From Rhynchopus sp. YZ270_cl-10 (Eukaryota; Euglenozoa; Diplonemea; Diplonemida; Diplonemidae), in assembly GCA_964035575.1 (NCBI GenBank), contig OZ037881.1:310001-374000 (forward strand): 64,000 nucleotides of DNA, written 5' to 3'. The notes beneath the pieces were generated by a model. The model was given only the letters and a program-made list of their open reading frames with translations. It did not search any database and was not told the DNA's origin. Below, piece after piece: positions 1 through 10,535 of this stretch (positions are counted from its first letter, which is position 1; each line of letters begins with the position of its first letter). Position numbers and translations under genes: made by a program.

Positions 1-352
1 TCGTAGTCGCAGGCATTCGTCAAAGCCATTCGGAAGAGGGAGACTGCTGATAGATCATCATGCCACAGAGGGAGAGTGTCTTCTCTTCCCTTTGCCTTCG
101 TGTCCATTTCCATGTCAGACGTAGCCAAAATTGTTTCTCAACATTCCCGCAAAGGAGTCCGTTTAAAGACACGCATGAATAATAGTGGTATCATCATATG
201 TCTGTTGCGAAGGAGTGCAGACCTGCATGCATATGTCCATCTCCGCCTACTGGTTCACACCTTTCGGCACAGTGCAGCCCCAGGTGCAGTGAGTGGACGT
301 GGTGTTCTCCTTAACCTAAGCCTCGCGACGTTTGATCGTTGTATTGCATAAA
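1..352 (+). repeat. Mosaic repeat, module D (left-truncated by window)
   Basis: From position 1 to about 303 the sequence matches nearly base for base the segments starting near 33043, 38855 and 46638. It contains the same CATTCGTCAAAGCC start and the same CAGTGAGTGGACGTGGTGTT end. After about 303 it departs into unique sequence, where the other copies continue with TGCAAGTGGAAGCAAG. No coding role is evident; the short ORF across it recurs only because the repeat recurs. Confidence 0.85.
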
Positions 353-1765
353 GGGTCGTAATCAAAATATGTTCTATCTTTTTGGTGTTACCTTGGCACA
401 CTTTGTTTTGGGAGAGGGAATGAAGGGTGAGAAACAAACGTTGGTACGGTGACAAGCCCTCTGTGCTTAGCCACCTAAACAAAGCGAGGCAGGGTGCGTA
501 ACGCCTCTTGCGGGCGCAGCACACTGCGGAAAGAACTAAAAAAGAATTCGGAGGGGTAAAGCGGGGACAGCATTGCAGCCGTCGCCCTACCCTACCTCCA
601 CCTCCACACACTTTCATCTCACACATTCACGGGGTTGCGTTTTCCTATCTTATTTTTTCCCATCAAAACCAATCAGCTGCCCCGTGTCTACAGTACGGCA
701 TTTGCATAGCGTAGCATAGGCATGGGGGCTGCGTCAGAGTCCGTTACTCACAATAAAAATATACATGGAAACAAGAAAACGCAACCGTAGAGAGCGGGAG
801 TCATTTGTATTTATGAAGCGCACTGTGCAAAGGAGGGAAGTGGGGAAAGGGGAAAGGGGGCGAGAGAGCAGGGGAGGTGAGGTGCGTTATGACCCCCAGA
901 ATCAGGAAAAAGACAGCAGTACTGTTTCTAGCTTTGCGCTTCTCCGCCGCAATACTCATCCCCCTGTAGAGGGGAGAGAGCGCGCTACAGAAAACGGAGC
1001 TATCAGGAATGTGACGTCTTCGGGATCTGGAGGGGCATTGGCAGGAACGGGGGAAGTATTTCAGACTCTGTTTGGGAGGTTTGTGACAACAGATGTATTC
1101 CTTTCTGCTGTGGCCTCTCTACAGTCTTCAAATACCAATAAAACGAAACGTTGAAAGATGAACATGCCTCACGTGCATACACATCTAAAAAGGGTTGCTA
1201 AAGATGAATTCTAAGCCTTCTCGTGCTTAGTCACTTTTATAAGGGCGATAAACAGATTGAGACAAGAACAAGAATAAGAACAAGACTTATGTGAATCTGG
1301 AAAACGGGAAAAAGGGTAAAGAACGTGAACGGCCACCAGGGGCACATATTACAGGATCTTTCGAGAGAAGATATTGTCGGAACACCTCATACAGCCGTCT
1401 CAGCACAACAAGTGGTGTAGTGAGGGGGTCCGAAGAGAGCTTTGCTTCTCTCGTTCATTTAGAAAACCCCTTCCCTGAGTTCTGAATCACACAAAACTGA
1501 GGAGTGAAATCGAAACATGGAAGATGAATGTGCTGCTCTTGCTGTGCACACATCTTTCCAAAGGTAAAATTGCTAGGACGAATGCACCAATGGATGGGGA
1601 CACTCATCAAGAAAAAATGATTAAATACAAAACAACACGCTGTGGGGAGCAGTGCAACCCCGCAAACTAAAAGCGTAACAGACTCTCTTGTAAAGAGCAA
1701 AAAACTACATTTAAAAATATAATAGAAGCAAAACAAAAACAAAAACAAAAACAACATTCTCACAC
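353..1765. other. Intergenic spacer downstream of the large secreted protein
   Basis: No gene is supported here. A 129-codon plus-strand ORF (765-1154) is Arg/Glu/Ser-rich and matches no family I recognise, so I treat it as chance. Two members of the dispersed hairpin family lie at 1156-1186 and 1201-1238, about 530-610 bp beyond the stop codon of the minus-strand gene that follows. The stretch nearest that stop (1690-1755) is A-rich. Confidence 0.6.
1156..1238 (+). repeat. Two adjacent hairpin-family elements
   Basis: Element one (1156-1186) pairs AGATG with CATCT outside and ATGC with GCAT inside, around loop CTCACGT, with AAC and ACA as internal-loop strands. Element two (1201-1238) keeps the plan with inner stem CTAAGC/GCTTAG, loop beginning CTTCTCGT, and outer AAAGATGA against TCACTTTT. 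The stem bases differ between the two but pairing is kept. Confidence 0.7.
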
Positions 1766-4700
1766 TCAGAGTGCCTTGATGAGCTTCCCAAACCTCTGCC
1801 TCATGCGGTGTCTGAACTGGTTGTAAATGTTCGTCACAAACTTCTCGTAGTTGAGGCTGGTTGTGAAGCCAAAGTTGAAACGGTGGCCCACGATTGTCAT
1901 GTCAGCACGCAGTGACACAGACGTCTCCGAGTCGGAGAGAACACCCTGGAAGGTCAGGGAGTGGATGCGGAGGGCGTTGCCGAGTGCGCCACCCACAGCA
2001 GCTGCTATGCTTTTGAAGGTCTTCACGACTGCAGACGCAGCACGCAGGACAGCCTGTGTCGCAGTCAGCACCTTCTTTGCAGCATTCACAGCCGCCTTCG
2101 CCACGCTGATCCCAGCCTTGACCACACGCTCCGCCGCAGTCAGCACCTTCTTTGCAGCGTAGTACGCAACCTTGACCACCCCGTACCCGACCCAGCACTT
2201 AGGCACAGACCCGCACGTCCACCACTTCCTCCTGCACCTCTTCTGCTTCGACTTGCACGACTTCTTCTTCTTGTCAAGGCTCTTCTTCCATTTGTTAACA
2301 GTGCTCTTCGCCGAACCAATCTTGCCCAGAGCCTTCATCTGTGCCTTGTTCAGCTTTTTCGTGACAGAAGACAGCTTCCGCTTTGCATCCGACACCTTCT
2401 TCCCCGCAGACTTCAGGGCAGCCGTCGCCTTCGTCCCAAGCTTCAGCAGGAAGTCCGTCGCACTCTTCGCTGCCTGATGAAGGATGTCTGCCTTCAACGT
2501 CCCCGTCAGCGTGTTTGAGAACCCAGGCTTCCCAGGTGTGCCCGCAGACGCCATCTCCGCATCGACGGACAGGCCAGACCCGAGCGACAGCACCAGGCGC
2601 CCGTACGCGCGTGCATCCGACAGCTCAAGCAGCAGCGACACACTCTGCCCCAGCACCACTGCCCGCCCGTCAATGCGCACCTCCTGCTGCTTCGACGTCA
2701 GCGCCAGCTCAAACGACGGCCCCGACTTCCCGTCTGCACTTGTGATGGAGACCGGGCCCCACTTCATAGGCTCCGCAAGCATCGCAATCTCGAGTGAACC
2801 CTCCGATGCAGCAAAGCGCGCAGACACCACGTGCAGCACACCCCACAGGCGCAGGTTCTCCACCTCAACAGAGACCCCCGCAGGGACTGTCGCCGACACG
2901 TCCGCAATCGTGATGGCCACGGCGTTCACCGGGTCTGGGTTGAACGACACCGCAAACCTCTCGACAGACACGTCGCCCAGCACACTCGCCACACCCCCGA
3001 GGCAGTCCTTGCACTGCACAATGTCCGCAACAATCCCCTTCAGGTTGAAGTCCCGCACCTCCGCCGTCAGCGCACACTTCGAGAAGTCCTGCAGGTCCAC
3101 CCCGACCGCAACTGTCCCAGACGCACCCCCGATCTGCAGACCCCCAATCAGCGCAAACTGCGACGGCAGCAGCAGAGGCGACAGCGTCATCTTCACCCCG
3201 AGCGGGAACAGCACCTTCACCCCCGCCACCCCGAACGGCCTCACCCACGGTGTGTCCGAGTCCACCGACAGCGCCACCGACAGCGACCCTGTCGCAGACA
3301 GCCCGATGAACCCGCCTGCACTGAAGGTCTGCGCATCCGCCCCGCCCCCGACAGTGAAGTCCAGCACCACCTTGAACCCCATCTCGGGCACCCCGGTCTT
3401 CACCACAAACGCCAGCGCCACCTCGCGCAGCACGGCCCTCTCACTCAGAACCACCTGCCCGGCCAGCATCACAAACACCGTCATCTCACTCTCCGACACA
3501 ATGTCCGCCACAACCGTCACACCCGCACCGCCGCCACCTGCAGCTGCCACCTGCTCCTCCAGCCCAGACGGGCACGCAGCCACCATCGCCTTCAGCGGCC
3601 CGTTGTCCTCACCCAGGAAGGCTGCAAGCGACAGCCCACGGCGCAGCGACACCCCCTGCACCACCAGCGCCGCCTTCGCCAGCGAGAACCGCACCCACGA
3701 CGGCGACAGGGACTTCAGCATCCTCTCCACAGACACAGGCAGGTCCTTGCTCTCAGACCTAGACACACTCCCAGGCTTGTTCGCCGTGAACGCCATTCCG
3801 TAGTTCCACACCGTCCCTGACTTCACCACAGACACCGCCACCGCAAAGTCCAGCCCAAACTCCGTCCCGGTTGCCGTCAGCGACACCGTGCCCCCGAAGT
3901 CCACCACCACCTCCGCCGACGACAGTGACAGACCCTTCAGCCCCTTCACCATCCCCGGTGCCGCAGCCCCGAGTGAGTCCGCAAGCGGCGACGCCGACCC
4001 GGACCCCTGCCACGCAGTCGCAAACCCGTCTGGCGTCATGACCGCACCGGCACGCACAGCCCCGCGCAGGTTCATATCCTCCGCACGCAGCGGCAGTGGG
4101 AACGACAGGTCCAGCTCAAAGTCCTTGAGGAACGCCCCCCGCACGGACACCGCCTTCGCCCCGCTCGCAGACGACGTCACCTCCACAGCCACCGACGAGA
4201 TCGTCAGCGTCTTCCCGAAGAACGGAATACGCACGTCCGCCAGCGACCCCGCCACACGCCACGCCTGCGACTGGCCCGCCCCGCATGCCTTAGTCAGCGA
4301 CACGTCCAGCTCCAGCGCAGGGATGTTGTGCGGCAGGTCCTTCACAATCAGCAGCCCCTCCCCAGTGCAGTCCGTCCCGACCGTCGCCGTCACACGCACG
4401 TGGCTGTCCTCGTACTCCAGCGTCGACACCACAGCCCCGGGGTTGCTGCTGTTGAACTCCACAGACGCCGACAGCCCTGCTGCCGTCGTTGCGTTCACCG
4501 TCCCCACCCACGTCCGCGTGCTCAGCATCGCTGCCCCGCCGTGCCCACCCGTGTGCAGCCACACAGACACCGCCTCCAGCTGTGCGCCGGGCCCGTTCCA
4601 GCGACCGTCGTACGTCCCGGACAGCTCCATCGCCCCGCTGCACGGGTGGTACAAAACGTCCGTCACAACTGCCAGGTCACCCGTCCCCGGCAGGCGCACC

Positions 4701-7249
4701 GTCGCAGACCCGTGCCCACGCGACGCCTTCGTGCAGCTGTTCACGTACACAAAGTCCACTGCTGCCTGCAGCATCCCGTTCCCCGTCATGAACATTGTGT
4801 GCACCTCCACTGCCTGCAGCTCCCCCTGCGCAAACACCACCCCGACGTTTGACGACCCCCCAAACAGGTGCCCTGTTGCTCCAAGACGTCCGCTCCACGT
4901 CAGCGCAGACCCAGACCCAGACACAGACGCAGGCACCACACCAGTCGCCTCAAACGACGCAGCAGCCAGCTCCAACCCGTCCAGCTGCAGTGTCCCCTCT
5001 GCCGTCCCAGTCACAACGTACCGCACATCCCCCGCAGTACGAGCACACTTGTTGTACAGCAGCGACGCCATGAACGTGTGCGACGTCGCCGTCAGCACAA
5101 GCTCCCCCTCCCCGGCAAGCAGCGCACACCCGTTGCCCGCGTTGTCTGCAGTGATCTCAATCGACCCGTTGAACACCAGCCCCTCGCCCTCCACCACAAC
5201 CGCCCCAACCAGCGACCCAAACTCGTTGTCCTCCACCGCAGCCGCCATCGCCACAGACGTCCCCTCCAGCGACCCGGCACCTTCGACAGACCCAGTCCAC
5301 ACCAGCTCCGGCACGTCCCCCGCCTTCTCAGGGTTTACGAAAGCAGCCGACAGCACCACCGACACAGTGTCCAGCGTGAACCCGTGCACTGACAGCGACG
5401 ACAGCGACCCCTGCACGTCCCACACAGGCATGTGCGCGTTCTCGGGCAGGTACGTGCTCACGTGCACCACAGCTGCCGAGAAGGTCGGCAGCAGCGGCGC
5501 AGCACCCACACTTCCTACCTTCGCCTCACCAAACACAAAGGACCCGTTCCCACGCATCACCCCGTCAGCCACCTCAAGGGACACCACCCCACTCACAGGG
5601 CCCACGCTCACAGCACCCTGCACAGCAACGCCCATCACCCCTGTCGACCCGTCCACATCGACCTCGACCGTCCCTGTGCTCCCGGAGCCAAGTGCAACCG
5701 TCCCAGACACAGTACCCGACCACTTCGGAAGCGTCGCCACAGCAGCAGGGGCAGCAGGCCACGACTCAAGGTGCGCAGACGCACCCACCACAGACACACC
5801 CGCCATCTCCAGCGCACCTTCGTCCGCCGCAAGCTCCACATCCACCACCCACAGCGGCTGCGGCTCTGTTGTCCCCACCACCCCCACACACCCGTCCTTC
5901 TGCACAAGCGTCCCGTTCCCTGCGAAGCCTCCTGCTGACGGGATCGACAGCGACACAGCCCCACGGTTCGCACTGCTGCACCCGCCCGACACGTAGTGCA
6001 CATCCCCCACCAGGTGCAGACCCCCCATCTCCATGTCCACAGCGACAGACAGCGCCGACATCTCCTCGCTTGTGAACTGTGCCTGTGCCGTCGACACCAC
6101 AGATCCACCGAACACCTGCACCGTCCCGGCAACAGACCCAGTCCACGCCACGGCACCCGCGTTGTCCGCATCCTGTGCCGCAGACAGCGACGCCGTCAGC
6201 CCCTCAACCGCCACCCCCATCACCTCCACGGGTCCAGACGTCCTGGCCGCCACAGTCAGGAACGGCGTCTTCGTGTCCCCGTCAGACAGGAACGCACACA
6301 GGTCAAACTGCGCCTTCGTCATCACCAGTGCCGCCTCCACACCCGGCACCGCCACCCCCAGGTCTGCCCCACCGTCCACCACAGCGTCAAAGGGGCACGA
6401 CTCCGCAACGTCGAGTGCACCTCCCTCAAAGAAGGGCAGGCCCGCAATGGAGAACGACAGACGCGAAGGCAGGTCCAGCTGCCCGTCCGCCAGGTCCGAG
6501 ATGTCCACGTGGACCTCCGTCCCCACCTCGCTTGTGTTCGATGCGCGACCCACACGGAAGCCCACGCTCACTGCCTCCGACTGGCCCACCGCCATCTCCC
6601 CGCTCATCAGCGTCCCATGCCAGCTCAATGCACGCCCGCCTGCGGCACCTGCATCTGCAACAACAGTCAGCGACAGCCCCATCAGCGTCCCCTCCAGCAG
6701 CAGGTTCTCCTTGTGCGCACTTGCCTCCCCTGCCGCGTCCACCACCACCACCGCAGCCCCCGCCACGCACGACAGCTCCCCGGACCCTGCCTTTGACCGC
6801 ACAAACGGCGTCCTCCCCTTCACCCCGCCCGTCACCGCCACCTCCTCCTCTGTCGCATCTACGGTGCTCCCGTTCTCCAGGCAGGCGCGGATCCCTTCCT
6901 CCAGTGCAGGGTGCACCTCGAGGCACACCTCCAGCATCCCGTGGCTTGAGCAGCCAAGCACCAGCAGATCCTCATCTCTGTCTGTGTCTGTGCCTATGCT
7001 GTCTGTCTCCACCTCCAGCCCCGTCTCTGCAGCGTCAGAGTCAACGTCGCTGTCCACCTCGTCGTCCAGGTAGTCCAGGCTCTCTGTGTCGTAGGTGTCG
7101 TCCAGCAGCATGCTCTCGCGCCCTGTCAACAGCTCGTCCGCATGCGCCTCTGCAATCGCAGCATCGAGTGCAGCCACATCTGCGTTCTGTCCCACAGCAG
7201 CCCCAAGCAGGGTTGCCAGCAGCACAGCTGCCAGGGTCGTGCTCCGCAT
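1766..7249 (-). CDS. Very large secreted repeat protein, function unknown (1827 aa)
   Basis: I do not recognise a named family. The start is set at the ATG at 7249 because it opens a clear signal peptide (MRSTTLAAVLLATLLGAAVG); the frame runs on upstream to 7336 without signal-like residues. An Asp/Glu-rich stretch follows at about residues 40-100. Most of the protein is Gly/Val/Ser-rich, beta-strand-like sequence with diverged repeats of roughly 170-200 residues, each marked by a W-x-G or TWSG-type strand and paired cysteines, with several N-glycosylation sequons. At about 1590-1750 it changes to Lys/Ala-rich amphipathic helix with repeated AAKKVLTA-type units around a small Cys/Trp-rich core. 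It ends in a short beta segment. No intron is needed across 5.5 kb. Secretion or surface exposure is inferred from the signal peptide; no C-terminal membrane anchor is seen. Confidence 0.8.
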   Translation of the reverse strand: MRSTTLAAVLLATLLGAAVGQNADVAALDAAIAEAHADELLTGRESMLLDDTYDTESLDYLDDEVDSDVDSDAAETGLEVETDSIGTDTDRDEDLLVLGCSSHGMLEVCLEVHPALEEGIRACLENGSTVDATEEEVAVTGGVKGRTPFVRSKAGSGELSCVAGAAVVVVDAAGEASAHKENLLLEGTLMGLSLTVVADAGAAGGRALSWHGTLMSGEMAVGQSEAVSVGFRVGRASNTSEVGTEVHVDISDLADGQLDLPSRLSFSIAGLPFFEGGALDVAESCPFDAVVDGGADLGVAVPGVEAALVMTKAQFDLCAFLSDGDTKTPFLTVAARTSGPVEVMGVAVEGLTASLSAAQDADNAGAVAWTGSVAGTVQVFGGSVVSTAQAQFTSEEMSALSVAVDMEMGGLHLVGDVHYVSGGCSSANRGAVSLSIPSAGGFAGNGTLVQKDGCVGVVGTTEPQPLWVVDVELAADEGALEMAGVSVVGASAHLESWPAAPAAVATLPKWSGTVSGTVALGSGSTGTVEVDVDGSTGVMGVAVQGAVSVGPVSGVVSLEVADGVMRGNGSFVFGEAKVGSVGAAPLLPTFSAAVVHVSTYLPENAHMPVWDVQGSLSSLSVHGFTLDTVSVVLSAAFVNPEKAGDVPELVWTGSVEGAGSLEGTSVAMAAAVEDNEFGSLVGAVVVEGEGLVFNGSIEITADNAGNGCALLAGEGELVLTATSHTFMASLLYNKCARTAGDVRYVVTGTAEGTLQLDGLELAAASFEATGVVPASVSGSGSALTWSGRLGATGHLFGGSSNVGVVFAQGELQAVEVHTMFMTGNGMLQAAVDFVYVNSCTKASRGHGSATVRLPGTGDLAVVTDVLYHPCSGAMELSGTYDGRWNGPGAQLEAVSVWLHTGGHGGAAMLSTRTWVGTVNATTAAGLSASVEFNSSNPGAVVSTLEYEDSHVRVTATVGTDCTGEGLLIVKDLPHNIPALELDVSLTKACGAGQSQAWRVAGSLADVRIPFFGKTLTISSVAVEVTSSASGAKAVSVRGAFLKDFELDLSFPLPLRAEDMNLRGAVRAGAVMTPDGFATAWQGSGSASPLADSLGAAAPGMVKGLKGLSLSSAEVVVDFGGTVSLTATGTEFGLDFAVAVSVVKSGTVWNYGMAFTANKPGSVSRSESKDLPVSVERMLKSLSPSWVRFSLAKAALVVQGVSLRRGLSLAAFLGEDNGPLKAMVAACPSGLEEQVAAAGGGGAGVTVVADIVSESEMTVFVMLAGQVVLSERAVLREVALAFVVKTGVPEMGFKVVLDFTVGGGADAQTFSAGGFIGLSATGSLSVALSVDSDTPWVRPFGVAGVKVLFPLGVKMTLSPLLLPSQFALIGGLQIGGASGTVAVGVDLQDFSKCALTAEVRDFNLKGIVADIVQCKDCLGGVASVLGDVSVERFAVSFNPDPVNAVAITIADVSATVPAGVSVEVENLRLWGVLHVVSARFAASEGSLEIAMLAEPMKWGPVSITSADGKSGPSFELALTSKQQEVRIDGRAVVLGQSVSLLLELSDARAYGRLVLSLGSGLSVDAEMASAGTPGKPGFSNTLTGTLKADILHQAAKSATDFLLKLGTKATAALKSAGKKVSDAKRKLSSVTKKLNKAQMKALGKIGSAKSTVNKWKKSLDKKKKSCKSKQKRCRRKWWTCGSVPKCWVGYGVVKVAYYAAKKVLTAAERVVKAGISVAKAAVNAAKKVLTATQAVLRAASAVVKTFKSIAAAVGGALGNALRIHSLTFQGVLSDSETSVSLRADMTIVGHRFNFGFTTSLNYEKFVTNIYNQFRHRMRQRFGKLIKAL

Positions 7250-8283
7250 CGTGTTGTGGTGGGCTCGTGTATGGGGGTTGTGTTGTTCAGTTAATAAAAC
7301 CTGTGGGGGTGGGTGTGCTGTGTCGTGTGATCGCATGCTTAGTCACGCAAAGCCACAACGAAAGCCAAGTGAAAGAAATCAGTCCGCCCGTCGAAAGTTT
7401 AGTCAATCAACGCACCTCCCGTGAAGGGGGCACTCCGAATTAGTACACACCGAAGGCATTTGGGGTTGTCATCATCTCTCTTTGTGGCTGTGCTTGTTCC
7501 TTGTGGCGTGTCTTCGGGGCCTACTCGTGGTGTGCGGTGTATCAGGAACAGTCCGCCACCTCGTCACGCACCGTCGTGTTCGTTGTGATGTGATGTGATG
7601 TGGTTGGTGGAAGAGGTGTGTGTGGTTCAGAGTATTTTGTTTTGTTTTATGCTGTTTTCTCAACCACCAAAAGTGGTGTCAGATGCGCACTACACTAAAC
7701 ATAAAATATGTCATCATGAAAGGAGCGCAAAGTCTTCGTATCTTTCCTTCAGCGGTAAGATCTGTGCCGCACAGTGTTCAGCAGCAAGAATCCAGAATGA
7801 GGATTGTCAAAACAAAACAGACAAAAGTATCTCAGAGGGGACAAGTCGACCTCTCCCCTCGCAATGGTGGATCAAGGGGGGTGTGCGTAAAACTCTTGTC
7901 AGATGTGTGCAAGGACGTGCAGCACTGTGGCAGCACGCTTCTCTTCTCTTCACTTCGCTGTGTCAGTTTCCTTCTGTCTTAAGTTAAAGTGAAAATCACA
8001 AGGAGGGTTTTCCTGCTTCATTGAATGGACCAATGGCTTTAACTGAATGTCATCATTTTCATTTGCGCCAGAAACTTGCAAAACGGAAAAAAACTAGAGT
8101 GGGGGAGGACAGTCTATTTCTAATACCAAATGAGATGTTTGTTTTGGTGTCACTGTCAAAAAAAAACATCACTTTTTGAGAAAACACAAAACACAGTACC
8201 AAACTACCCCTTCGGCGAATCACGCCGTTCCCTCTGACCCCTCATACTGCACACACAGCAGCCCATCTCTCTTCAGTGCAGAA
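7250..8283. other. Spacer holding mosaic repeats (modules E, A, B, C)
   Basis: The first about 90 bases are GT-rich on plus, giving a CA-rich leader to the minus-strand gene. A partial hairpin-family right arm (GCATGCTTAGTCACG) sits near 7333. Module E runs from about 7363 to 7580. Modules A (about 7738-7828), B (about 7830-7900) and C (about 7901-8070) follow in the order seen at 28.4, 32.4 and 46.1 kb. The end of C is diverged here and runs into unique AT-rich sequence. Confidence 0.8.
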
Positions 8284-10085
8284 TCAGTCCGTAGTCACGC
8301 CCTCCGGGAGTGCTTCCTGCTCCATGCCTTCGTCTCCGACACCACCACGTGGCCCCACCAAACCCTTCTCCTTGAGTGACTTCGTGAACTCACCCATCTC
8401 AATCCAGTACACAACCTGTAAGAGGGGGGGAAGGTTTTTGTTTGGTTGTGTGTGTTGTGTGTTGTGTGTTGTGTGGGTGCACACCTCGTTGACAGCCTGG
8501 ATCAACCCCGAAACGCGCGGGTCCTGGTCATAGGGGCCTTCTCTCGCAGTCTGTTGATTTTTTTTTGTTAGATTTTTGACGCCAAATTACCCCAAATCCG
8601 TTATTTAAACTACTGTAGCTGCAATATCGTCACTGCTATCAGTTCTATCACCCAGAAGACTCCTTAAGATCGCAGTACCGTGACAGTGAACCTGGTCTGC
8701 ACATTCATTTTACCAAAACCCCCACGGACGTCTGTACTCCCCTTTCAGACTTTTATATTACCAACCCCAACCTTTTGAACACATACCAAATACGCCAACG
8801 AAATGCCATGCCCCACAGAGGCCGCTACATACGACCCCCCGAGGTTCGCCCACGCGAAGTGCATCCACCGCCGTCCATGCGTTTCGGTTTCCTTGAGTGT
8901 GTACAGCGGCTCTGTGTCTGTGGACAGCGCAAAGCCACATGAGGACACCGTCACATTTCTTCCAAGCTCATCAAAGCCGATAGGGGTCGTGGTGTTAAGG
9001 TTCTTCTGCGCGACGCAGGAGGTGGCGGCCTTTGTCTTGAAGAGCGACCGTCCTTGGACTGCTCCGATGTCGGTCTTTGTCTCTTCATCTCCAGAGGCAA
9101 CGAAGGAGTACAACTTCGCAAGCCCTGCAGCTGTTGCAGACACCACGGGGACACGCTTTCCAAAGAACTCATCTCCGTACATCAAATACTCAGCAAACCC
9201 CGGCTTTGGGTCGCCAAAGAGGTATTGTGTCCACAGCTCGCGTGTCGGAAGCGGTCCGCACCATCCATCCGTCACATTCCCCAACGCTCTCATACTCAAA
9301 GCCAGCTTATCAACCAAGGCAAAGTCCTTCACCCCCTGCGTCCCCTCCTTCCTCCAGCCAATCTGAAACTCCGCTTCGGAGAGTCCAACCTTGCTCGCAA
9401 TCTCCTCCTTAAAATAGGTCACAAAATCACGCTTTTTTGGGTCCACCAGGGGCACGATCGCAGTCAAAACGACGTCCCGAATGAAGGGGTTGTACCCATA
9501 GAGGGTGGACAGCGTGGCGTTCTCGTTGACTTCCTCCAGAGGGGTAGGGGTTTCACGGTTTGGGGTGATACGAAGAATTTTAGCGGAGGTGACACGTCTG
9601 TTTTCTGTTGAGTCTGAAGGGGCAAGGAGGGATGCGTTAAAACGCATTTGGATGACCTCAGATATGCTCACATCCGATGTCGCCCACTGACGGAACCCTG
9701 GCCACACAGAGGACACAGGGAGTGACGCGTCTAGCTGTCCTCTCTCCATTAGCAGTGCGACAATGAGTCCCCCTGCACCCCCAAAAGAGCGAAGCTGCTT
9801 AGTATGAGACTGTGACCATTCGCCACCCCAAAGGTCTGCCACAAGCTCTCCACGGAAGTACACCGCAGCGGCAGCACCGTGCTCACCACGTCTCTTGAAG
9901 TTGTCCTCAAAAATCTGCTTTACCAGGCCAAATTCCTTATCGCATAGCCCCTTAATAGTAGGCTCGCATCCCACCAAGCTGCAGACCAAGGCTGAGTTGC
10001 CGTGAACCAAATACGCAGGACTCAGAACAGCTCCACCAATAATCGCTGCTGCAGCTACACCAAACGCCAATTTTACTCCACTCAT
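8284..10085 (-). CDS. LACTB/EstB-like beta-lactamase-fold protein, predicted catalytically dead (498 aa)
   Basis: Three exons: 8787-10085, 8485-8550 and 8284-8415, with introns 8551-8786 (donor GTATGT) and 8416-8484 (donor GTGTGC). All junctions are phase 0 and the total is 499 codons. An N-terminal hydrophobic segment (about residues 5-25) suggests a membrane anchor or signal. The body matches the class C beta-lactamase-related esterase family in order: a FRGELVADLWGG strand pair, an active-site helix ending LLMERGQLD, a WPGF motif, a Tyr region near residue 195, a GGS-containing late strand, and a C-terminal DPRVSGLIQAVNE helix that the introns separate. The catalytic Ser-x-x-Lys is replaced by S100-F-G-G103, and the late HPGAGGS-type motif reads AWANLGGS, without the His. 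A non-hydrolytic role is inferred. Confidence 0.85.
8416..8484 (-). other. Intron of the LACTB-like gene
   Basis: The donor is GTGTGC after an AACGAG exon end; the acceptor follows a pyrimidine-rich tract ending TTACAG. The GT-rich repeat on plus (8446-8480) is the CA-rich intron body. Removing it joins AVNE to VVYWIEMGEF in phase. Confidence 0.85.
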
Positions 10086-10535
10086 TTTTCACAAATACCC
10101 CCCCTCTGCAGTAGGAAATTTTAGGAGAAAAAATACCCCCCCTTTTTTTGTACACCGTAACAGTACGCTCGGGTGAACTATGATGTTCATCGCATCCTAT
10201 TTCGTGTACATCTGATACGCCCTCGACCCGTTTCCTCTCATCAGTCAGATGAACGAAGATCATAGGAAACATCCTGTAGGGTCCGGTTGGGGAAAAGAGA
10301 CAGAAAAGTTTGTAAGATGAACCCATGAGATCTGCGCTGTGGCAAAAAAAAAAAATCAAAAAAAGCTTCGTTTTGCGGTCCACTTTTGTGTCCTTTTTTT
10401 AGGACTAGAAATGGCGTCAGCTGCATTTCTAGCCCTAATGGGTGGAGGGAGATACGATGGAGAATAATTATAATGCCTTTTGCAGCAAAAAAATGGTGTG
10501 TGGGTAGGAGGACCCCAAGCTGGGCCTCTCTCTCT
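10086..10535. other. Spacer with a long-type dispersed repeat
   Basis: The sequence at about 10150-10250 belongs to the longer dispersed family also seen near 13.9, 14.1, 21.0, 39.8 and 62.2 kb. Shared words are CATTTCGTG or CTATTTCGTG, TACATCTGATA and CTCATCAGTCA. A degenerate hairpin-family left arm (GTAAGATGAACCCA) lies near 10314. The rest is AT-rich with homopolymers. Confidence 0.55.

Noticed and set aside
2484-5996. Long plus-strand ORFs (hundreds of codons) opposite the large secreted protein
   Set aside because: They are antisense shadows of a GC-rich minus-strand gene; they are Ser/Thr/Pro- or Arg/His-rich, without domains, and overlap a gene with a signal peptide and repeats.
7595-7987. 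ORFs of 90-130 codons recurring across modules A-B-C (also near 28400, 32500, 46200)
   Set aside because: They recur only because the repeats recur; frames differ between copies and end at different points, and no conserved protein emerges.
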